From: an uncultured Alistipes sp.
Lineage (GTDB): Bacteria > Bacteroidota > Bacteroidia > Bacteroidales > Rikenellaceae
Reading direction: 5' to 3'
DNA length: 6,985 nt
Assembly: GCA_949840605.1 (NCBI GenBank)
Contig: CATKXN010000144.1
Coordinates: forward strand, 1 to 6,985
Under the pieces are notes generated by a model, which saw only the letters and a program-made list of their open reading frames with translations, made no database searches and had not been told where the DNA came from. The translations under genes and the position numbers were made by a program. Shown here piece after piece: positions 1-5,331 of the stretch (positions are counted from its first letter, which is position 1; every line of letters starts with the position of its first letter).

Positions 1-1068
1 GGAACACCCTCGTACAATACGCTGGTCAACCCGTTCACGGGCGTATTCAATGGCCAGGGCTTCACGATCAGCGGCATTCAGTGGACCTTCGACGCCGAGA
101 ACGAGACGACCCACCTCCACGGCCTGTTCGGCGCATTGAAGGGAGCCACGGTCAAGAACCTCAAACTGGGCGCCGCGGGCGACCGGATCACCGTTACGGG
201 CGCCAGTCCGAACGTCGTTGCCGTCGGGGCGCTGGCGGGATATGCCGAAGGTTCGACGATCACGGCCGTCACCAACAACGTTTCGGTCATCCTCACGGGC
301 GATAACCCCGACGCGACGCTGATGATGCTCGGCGGCATCGCCGGATGCGCCAAGGCCACGGTCATAGGCGGCGAAACGAAAGCCGATGCCGTCGTCAACA
401 ACGGCGACGTGAAAACCGGACGCATCACCAACACGGCCAACGGCGGTACGGGCATGAACGTCGGCGGAATCTGCGCCTTCACGCTCGGCGGAGGCATCAA
501 GATCAACTACTGCACCAACAACGGCGAAGTGAGCGCCCCGACGGGACGCGGCGGCGGTCTGGTCGGCACGCTGGGCGGCCCGACGAGCGAAGAGAGCGGC
601 ACGGCGGTCAGCAACTCGGTCAACAACGGCACGGTGCAGGACGACGCCGCAGGCCAGTACGGCGGCAGCAGGGACTACTACAACTACAAGCGCATGGGCG
701 GTCTCGTAGGCGGTACGGTGACGAACAACCACATCCGCATCGAGTACTGCACCAACAACGGCAACGTCTTCTCGCAGCTGGGATGCCGCACGGGCGGTTT
801 CGTGGGCCACAACCAGGCCACGATCGTCGGCTGCGTGAACAAGGGCACGATCCTGGCCAACATCACCTACGACGCCGGAGCGCCGCAGCACGGTCCCGGA
901 TGGGCCTGCGGTTACAGCGCCAAGGGGCTTGTGACGCAGTGCGCCAAGGGCGGCCGCGTCGGCGAATGGGATGCACACAAGGACAATCCGAGCGGCGCAC
1001 CCGAAGCCACGAACGACAACGCCCTGTGTTACCGCAACAGCGATTATTTCGATCCGTCGCAGAACTAC
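1..1068 (+). repeat. Beta-helix module copy A (gene 1), entry side incomplete
   Basis: The copy starts inside the entry block, just before FNGQG, and ends with the GGRVG turn (949-963) and a Tyr-rich tail. Its GLFGALKGATVKNL stretch (121-162) is closest to the first module of gene 2 (2254 onward). It has more loop insertions than the other copies, for example the YGGSRDYYNYK stretch at 658-690. Confidence 0.75.
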
Positions 1069-1071
1069 TAA
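1..1071 (+). CDS. GLUG-type beta-helix surface protein, C-terminal part (5' end outside window)
   Basis: The frame is open from base 1 to the TAA at 1069-1071, giving 356 visible residues; the true start and any signal peptide lie upstream. The TTG at 136 falls inside the conserved GLFGAL block and is not a credible start. The visible part is almost entirely a repeat helix. An entry block has FNGQG (base 49) and GLFG (base 121). Glycine- and asparagine-rich turns follow, such as YCTNNG (508 and 745) and GCVNKG (829), each paired with GGxxG segments. The last turn, with GGRVG, is at 949. It ends after a short tail (SDYFDPSQNY) with no hydrolase, sorting domain or membrane segment. The GLUG family is known from Bacteroidota and Gram-positive surface proteins as a repeat-helix region. 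I infer an extracellular binding rod, probably lipid-anchored like its neighbours. A second in-frame TAA follows two codons later. The repeat class is well supported; the function is unknown. Confidence 0.85.
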   Translation, partial: GTPSYNTLVNPFTGVFNGQGFTISGIQWTFDAENETTHLHGLFGALKGATVKNLKLGAAGDRITVTGASPNVVAVGALAGYAEGSTITAVTNNVSVILTGDNPDATLMMLGGIAGCAKATVIGGETKADAVVNNGDVKTGRITNTANGGTGMNVGGICAFTLGGGIKINYCTNNGEVSAPTGRGGGLVGTLGGPTSEESGTAVSNSVNNGTVQDDAAGQYGGSRDYYNYKRMGGLVGGTVTNNHIRIEYCTNNGNVFSQLGCRTGGFVGHNQATIVGCVNKGTILANITYDAGAPQHGPGWACGYSAKGLVTQCAKGGRVGEWDAHKDNPSGAPEATNDNALCYRNSDYFDPSQNY

Positions 1072-1089
1072 CGCTAAATCCAGACATTC
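1072..1089 (+). other. 18-bp junction between genes 1 and 2, with a second in-frame stop
   Basis: The gap holds a second TAA (1075-1077) in the frame of gene 1, so the gene ends TAA-CGC-TAA. No purine-rich Shine-Dalgarno sequence is seen, which is usual in Bacteroidota. There is no room for a terminator plus promoter, so genes 1 and 2 are probably co-transcribed. The 15 bases from 1075 resemble the junction before gene 3. Confidence 0.7.
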
Positions 1090-4000
1090 ATGAAACGATT
1101 CCTATATTTCTTGCTTCTGACCGCCGTCACCTTCGCGGCAGGCTGCAGCGACTACGACGATTCGGAACTCGGCGGCCGCATCGACGGCTTCAAGGAGCGG
1201 ATCGCCAGGCTCCAGAGCCGCATCGCGTCGCTCAACGACCAGCTCACCGACCTGAGCGAGCTGACCTCGGGCAACGTCATCACCGCAATGACGCAGGACT
1301 CCGAAGGCAACTGGGTCATCACCTACAAGGACAACAAGGACGCGGAGAAGAGCGTCGTGCTGGCCACCATCGACCAGATGCTCAACGTACCGCTGCTGGG
1401 CGTGGAGGCCGATCCGCAAAACGGCCTCTACTACTGGACCGTAACGGCCGACGGCCAAACCGCCCCGCTGCTGGACAAATCCGGCGAACGGGTTCCCGTG
1501 AGCGGCTACACCCCCGTGGTGTCGGTCGACGAACAGGGATACTGGACCGTCGACGGCATGCGGCTGAACGACGCCGCAGGACGTCCGATCGAGGCCAACG
1601 ACGGCGAAAGCTGCCTGTTCAAGGGCATCGCCCGCAACGCCGACGGCAACCTGTCGCTGACGCTCGGCAGCGGGGAGGTCGTCACGCTGCCCGTCCAGCA
1701 GGTGCTGAACCTCACGCTCTCGACGGCGATCAACACCACGGTGGTCGACGCATCCGCCCCGATGACGGTCAAATACACGCTGCACGGCGAACACGCCGCC
1801 GACGCGCTGGTCGGCATCGCCGCGGCCGAGGGCATCGAGGCCGCGCTCAACAAGGAGCAGCAGCAGATCGTCGTCACGTTCCCGGCGGGATTCAGCGCGG
1901 GGCACCTGATCGCGGTGGCCTACGACATGATGGAGCACACGGTGCTGCGCCCGGTCTTCTTCGCAAAGGCCGCGAGCGACCGCATCGAGATCCGGACGGC
2001 CGCCGAGCTGGTGCAGTTCGCCGCCGACGTCAACGCCGGAACGGGCGCACAGCAGATGACCGCCGTACTGATGAACGACATCGACCTGAAAGACGTCGCC
2101 CGGTGGACGCCCATCGGCAACGGCACGTTCGCCGCCACCACGGCGGAATCCACCCCCGCCGGAGCCGCCTTCGAAGGGACGTTCGACGGGCAGGGATACG
2201 CCCTGCGCAACCTCACGATGGAAGCTGCGCTCACGGGCGACAACCAGGCGTACGGACTGTTCGGCGTGCTGAAAGGCGCGACGGTCAAAAACCTCGTGCT
2301 GGGAGCCGAAACGGGCGACACGGGATCGTTCACGGTCTCGGGCAACGGCGTCACCTCGACGGGCGTCATCGCCGGGGCCAGCGTCGAATCGACGGTCGAG
2401 AATTGCACCAGCTACCTCCCGATGGAGTGCCTGGGCAACGGAGCTTCGAACAAACTGATGACCATGGGCCTCGTAGGCTTCGTCTACGGCGCCGGCACGA
2501 GCGACGAAACCGTCTCGAAACTCATCGGACTGAAAAACTACGGCGCCATGAAAGCCGCGCCGGGAACCGCCAACGGCGCCGGGTTCACCTCGACGCAGCC
2601 GGGCTGCATCGCGGGCGTCTCGAACACCGCGCGCACGTCGACTTTCAGAAACCTCATCACGCGCTGCGCGAACTACGGCGACATGACCGTCTCGACGGGC
2701 CGCGCCTCGGGCATCATAGCCGCGGCGAACACCTTCACGGTCGTTTCCGAGTGCGAGAACCACGGCGACATGCTGAACACCTACGGCGAATCGGGCGGCG
2801 GACGTCTGGGCAACATCACCTGCATCCTCGGCACCAAGTCGGTGGTCGACGGCTGCACGAACTACGGCGACGTCGTGGCCACCAATGCCAAGACCAATGC
2901 CGGAGGGCTCGTCTGCCTGACCAACACGGCCGACTGCGAAGTCGTCAACTCGGCCAACTACGGCAACGTAATCGCCGACCTGACGACCTACCGCGGAACG
3001 CTCGTCGCCAACATCAACAACGGCGCGAAACTGGACAACAACACGGCCGGCGGCAGCGTGGGATCGTACAACGGCGGCAATTACGTGATGGTCGCCATCG
3101 ACGAAACCAACTACATGGACTACATCGGCCGGATCAAGACCGGCAACGAGGACAAGGTGACCAACACCAACTCCGGAGGCGCGGGCTCGCCGGCCAAGGG
3201 CATCCGCACGGCCGACGATCTGACGGCCTTCGCCGCGGCGGTCAACGCCGGCGGATCGCTCGACGAGTGGCTGAACGAGACCGGCGAGGTGTGCCTGCTG
3301 GCCAATATCGACATGTCGTCGGTCACGGAGTGGACCCCCATCGGCAAGGCGACATTCGATTCCACCGAAAACGAGCTCTCGGGAACGCCCTTCGCGGGGC
3401 ATTTCAACGGGCAGGGCTACCGCATCCGCAACCTGAAGATGGTCGCTGCGGGCAGCGAGGCGGGCGCGACATACGGTTTGTTCGGGGCTTTGGCCCCGGG
3501 CGCCGTGGTCGAGAACTTCTCGTTCGACACGGGCTGTTCGCTGACCGTCACTGCCACGGCCGGTTCGTCGAACGGCGTGGTGGCCGGAATGGTCCTCGAC
3601 GCCACCGTGCGCGACATCACGAGCAGCGCGCCGATGCACTTCCAGGGCACGGCGGGCAGCGTCCGCATCACGATGGCCCTGATCGGAACGGCCTTCGCCA
3701 AAACGGCGGGCGTCACGATCGACAACGTGAACAACAACGGCGCGATCACGGCCGAGAACCGCGACAACAACACCGGAGGCGGCGCCTCGGGCTACCACCT
3801 CGCCGGCATCGTGGGATTCTCCTCCAACAGCCAGGAGTCGAAGCAGAAGGTCGTCATCTCCGACTGCATCAACTACGGCGACATGACCTCTGCGACGGGC
3901 CGCACGTCGGGCATCGTCGCCGCGGCCAACCGCTACACCCAGCTGACCAACTGCGTCAACCACGGCGACCAGCTGAACACGTGCCCCAAGGAGGACGCCG

Positions 4001-5319
4001 GGCGTCTGGGCATGATCACCTGCAACATGGGCACCGGTTCGTTGATGAGCGGCTGCACGAACTACGGGAACCTCACCTCGACGACCAAGGCGCGCTGCGG
4101 CGGCATCACGTCGCTGTCGAACACCGCCTCGTTCGAGAACTGCGCCAACTACGGCACGATCCTCAGCGACGGCAACCGCGGCGTCTTCTGGGGCTACAAC
4201 AACGGCACGGCGCAGTGGACCGACTGCATCGCAGGCGGCAAGGTGGGCACCTACAACAACGGCACGCCCGTCTTCGACTCCTACGCCGAAGCCGACCAGG
4301 CCAACTACCTGGGCAAGCAGGGCGCGAAAAAATCGACGCTCACGAACATCGTCTACCAGCTCGGCAACACGGGCGGAGGCGGCACGGGCGGCGACGCCGA
4401 ACTGCGCATCCTCTTCATCGGCAACAGCTTCACGAAAGACGCCGTGGAGCACCTGCCCGGCATGCTGAAAGCCGCAGGTCTCGACAAGGTGAAGATGACG
4501 CACATGTACTACGGAGGCCGCACGGTCCCCGAATACAACAACGGATTCGCCACCGTGAACGACTACCGCTGCTACGAGTGCAGCCCGGGAGCCGCAGGGT
4601 GGACCGAGCTGATGAACAAGACGATCAAGGAGGTCGCCGCATCGGACCGGTGGGACATCGTGACCATCCAGGAGCACACCGGCAAGGTCAACGCCTGGTC
4701 GTGGACCGCGGCCGAGAAGGAAGCCCTGCAGGGGCTGATCGACAACGTCAAATCGACGCAGACCGGGGCCATGCCCAAATTCTGCTACATCCTCTCGCAG
4801 GCTTACGGCGACCCGGCGATCGTCACCTACTCGCAGCAGACGGTGATCGTCAACAATTTCGCCTCGTCGCAGGCGGACATGTACGCCGCCATCGTCGCGC
4901 AGGGTAAAAAGGTGATGACCGAAGTCTCGTTCGACGATGTCATCGCCACGGGCACCGTCCTGCAGAACCTCCGCACGTCGAAGCTCCAGAACTCGATGGA
5001 CATGACCCGCGACGGATACCATATGGACTACGGCATCGCGCGTTACGCCGCCTCGTGCGCCGTCTTCGAAAAACTGATCTCCCCGGCGTTCGGGGGCGTG
5101 ACGCTCGACGGCAACAAGTTCCGCTACACGACCTCGAACTCCACGACGGGCAGCTATTCGACGCCTGTCACCGACGCCAACGCCCCGATAGCCCTGCAGG
5201 CGGCACGCTTCGCTCTCGCAACGCCCTACGCCGTGACCGACATGTCGAACATCGACACGCAGAAGCCCGACAACGGCATCGAGGATACGGAATTCGACGA
5301 CGACAAGAACAAAGAGTAA
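1090..5319 (+). CDS. Large surface lipoprotein: DUF4988-like stalk, two GLUG-type beta-helix modules, C-terminal DUF4886/SGNH-like hydrolase
   Basis: This is a complete 1409-residue protein. The ATG at 1090 is the first after the in-frame stops at 1069 and 1075, and it opens a clear lipoprotein signal: MKRF, a hydrophobic stretch, AAGC with lipidated Cys19, then SDYDD, resembling the Bacteroidota surface-export signal. Residues 27-55 form a heptad coiled coil. Residues ~60-155 look like DUF4988, with YYWTV (114) and YWTVDG (151). Residues ~156-295 are probably a beta-sandwich. Residues ~298-700 and ~704-1094 are two homologous beta-helix modules. A Gly/Thr linker (1095-1101) leads to a DUF4886/SGNH-like domain (~1103-1333 plus tail). 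That domain has GNSF with Ser1113, a GG pair at 1142-1143, QEH at 1194-1196 and DGYH with Asp1308 and His1311, so a Ser-Asp-His set is present. I infer an outer-surface rod carrying a putative esterase or deacetylase. Its substrate is unknown. No HExxH protease motif is seen. Confidence 0.92.
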   Translation: MKRFLYFLLLTAVTFAAGCSDYDDSELGGRIDGFKERIARLQSRIASLNDQLTDLSELTSGNVITAMTQDSEGNWVITYKDNKDAEKSVVLATIDQMLNVPLLGVEADPQNGLYYWTVTADGQTAPLLDKSGERVPVSGYTPVVSVDEQGYWTVDGMRLNDAAGRPIEANDGESCLFKGIARNADGNLSLTLGSGEVVTLPVQQVLNLTLSTAINTTVVDASAPMTVKYTLHGEHAADALVGIAAAEGIEAALNKEQQQIVVTFPAGFSAGHLIAVAYDMMEHTVLRPVFFAKAASDRIEIRTAAELVQFAADVNAGTGAQQMTAVLMNDIDLKDVARWTPIGNGTFAATTAESTPAGAAFEGTFDGQGYALRNLTMEAALTGDNQAYGLFGVLKGATVKNLVLGAETGDTGSFTVSGNGVTSTGVIAGASVESTVENCTSYLPMECLGNGASNKLMTMGLVGFVYGAGTSDETVSKLIGLKNYGAMKAAPGTANGAGFTSTQPGCIAGVSNTARTSTFRNLITRCANYGDMTVSTGRASGIIAAANTFTVVSECENHGDMLNTYGESGGGRLGNITCILGTKSVVDGCTNYGDVVATNAKTNAGGLVCLTNTADCEVVNSANYGNVIADLTTYRGTLVANINNGAKLDNNTAGGSVGSYNGGNYVMVAIDETNYMDYIGRIKTGNEDKVTNTNSGGAGSPAKGIRTADDLTAFAAAVNAGGSLDEWLNETGEVCLLANIDMSSVTEWTPIGKATFDSTENELSGTPFAGHFNGQGYRIRNLKMVAAGSEAGATYGLFGALAPGAVVENFSFDTGCSLTVTATAGSSNGVVAGMVLDATVRDITSSAPMHFQGTAGSVRITMALIGTAFAKTAGVTIDNVNNNGAITAENRDNNTGGGASGYHLAGIVGFSSNSQESKQKVVISDCINYGDMTSATGRTSGIVAAANRYTQLTNCVNHGDQLNTCPKEDAGRLGMITCNMGTGSLMSGCTNYGNLTSTTKARCGGITSLSNTASFENCANYGTILSDGNRGVFWGYNNGTAQWTDCIAGGKVGTYNNGTPVFDSYAEADQANYLGKQGAKKSTLTNIVYQLGNTGGGGTGGDAELRILFIGNSFTKDAVEHLPGMLKAAGLDKVKMTHMYYGGRTVPEYNNGFATVNDYRCYECSPGAAGWTELMNKTIKEVAASDRWDIVTIQEHTGKVNAWSWTAAEKEALQGLIDNVKSTQTGAMPKFCYILSQAYGDPAIVTYSQQTVIVNNFASSQADMYAAIVAQGKKVMTEVSFDDVIATGTVLQNLRTSKLQNSMDMTRDGYHMDYGIARYAASCAVFEKLISPAFGGVTLDGNKFRYTTSNSTTGSYSTPVTDANAPIALQAARFALATPYAVTDMSNIDTQKPDNGIEDTEFDDDKNKE
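1981..3180 (+). repeat. Beta-helix module copy B (gene 2, first of tandem pair)
   Basis: The copy runs from RTAAEL (base 1993) through WTPIG (2104), FDGQG (2182) and GLFG (2254) to the GGSVG turn (3049-3063) and a tail with NYMDYIG. Its second half lies in register with copy C at a spacing of exactly 1200 bp: the turns at 2665, 2752 and 2854 pair with 3865, 3952 and 4054. The entry halves differ by small in-frame indels (offsets 1212-1227 bp). Confidence 0.85.
3199..4371 (+). repeat. Beta-helix module copy C (gene 2, second of tandem pair)
   Basis: The copy runs from RTADDL (base 3205) through WTPIG (3331), FNGQG (3403) and GLFG (3475) to the GGKVG turn (4234-4248) and a tail with NYLG. It joins the hydrolase domain through the Gly/Thr linker at 4372-4392. 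It is the closest relative of copy D in gene 3, sharing TADDL, AAAVNAGG, GAVVEN and DATVR in order. Confidence 0.85.
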
Positions 5320-5331
5320 ATCCCGACCGAC
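5320..5331 (+). other. 12-bp junction between genes 2 and 3
   Basis: Only 12 bases separate the TAA of gene 2 from the ATG of gene 3, with no Shine-Dalgarno sequence, hairpin or promoter. Counting from the stop codon at 5317, 11 of 15 bases match the 15 bases before gene 2 (1075-1089). The spacing supports one transcript and perhaps translational coupling. Confidence 0.65.

Noticed and set aside
2665..4160. Repeated DNA words such as aactacggcgac that could suggest a CRISPR or satellite array
   Set aside because: All copies lie in one coding frame and encode the same helix turn; spacing is that of protein repeats and the stretches between are conserved as protein.
1..4371. GLUG repeats as a sign of an IgA protease-like (M26) peptidase
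   Set aside because: No HExxH metal site is seen in any of the three proteins; the repeats alone do not imply protease activity.
1981..4371. Active phase variation by recombination between modules
   Set aside because: Exact identities found by eye are only about 18 bases long and no inverted repeats or recombinase gene are visible, so the sequence alone does not support it.
345..4907. A second very long open frame on the + strand (1520 codons) overlapping genes 1 and 2
   Set aside because: Its product is dominated by Arg, His, Gln and Gly, has no domain or signal peptide, and spans the boundary of two well-supported genes. It is open because GC-rich third positions remove stops in the other frames.
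1072..5331. Promoters or terminators between the genes
   Set aside because: The gaps are 18 and 12 bp and contain no hairpin or Bacteroidota-type promoter elements.
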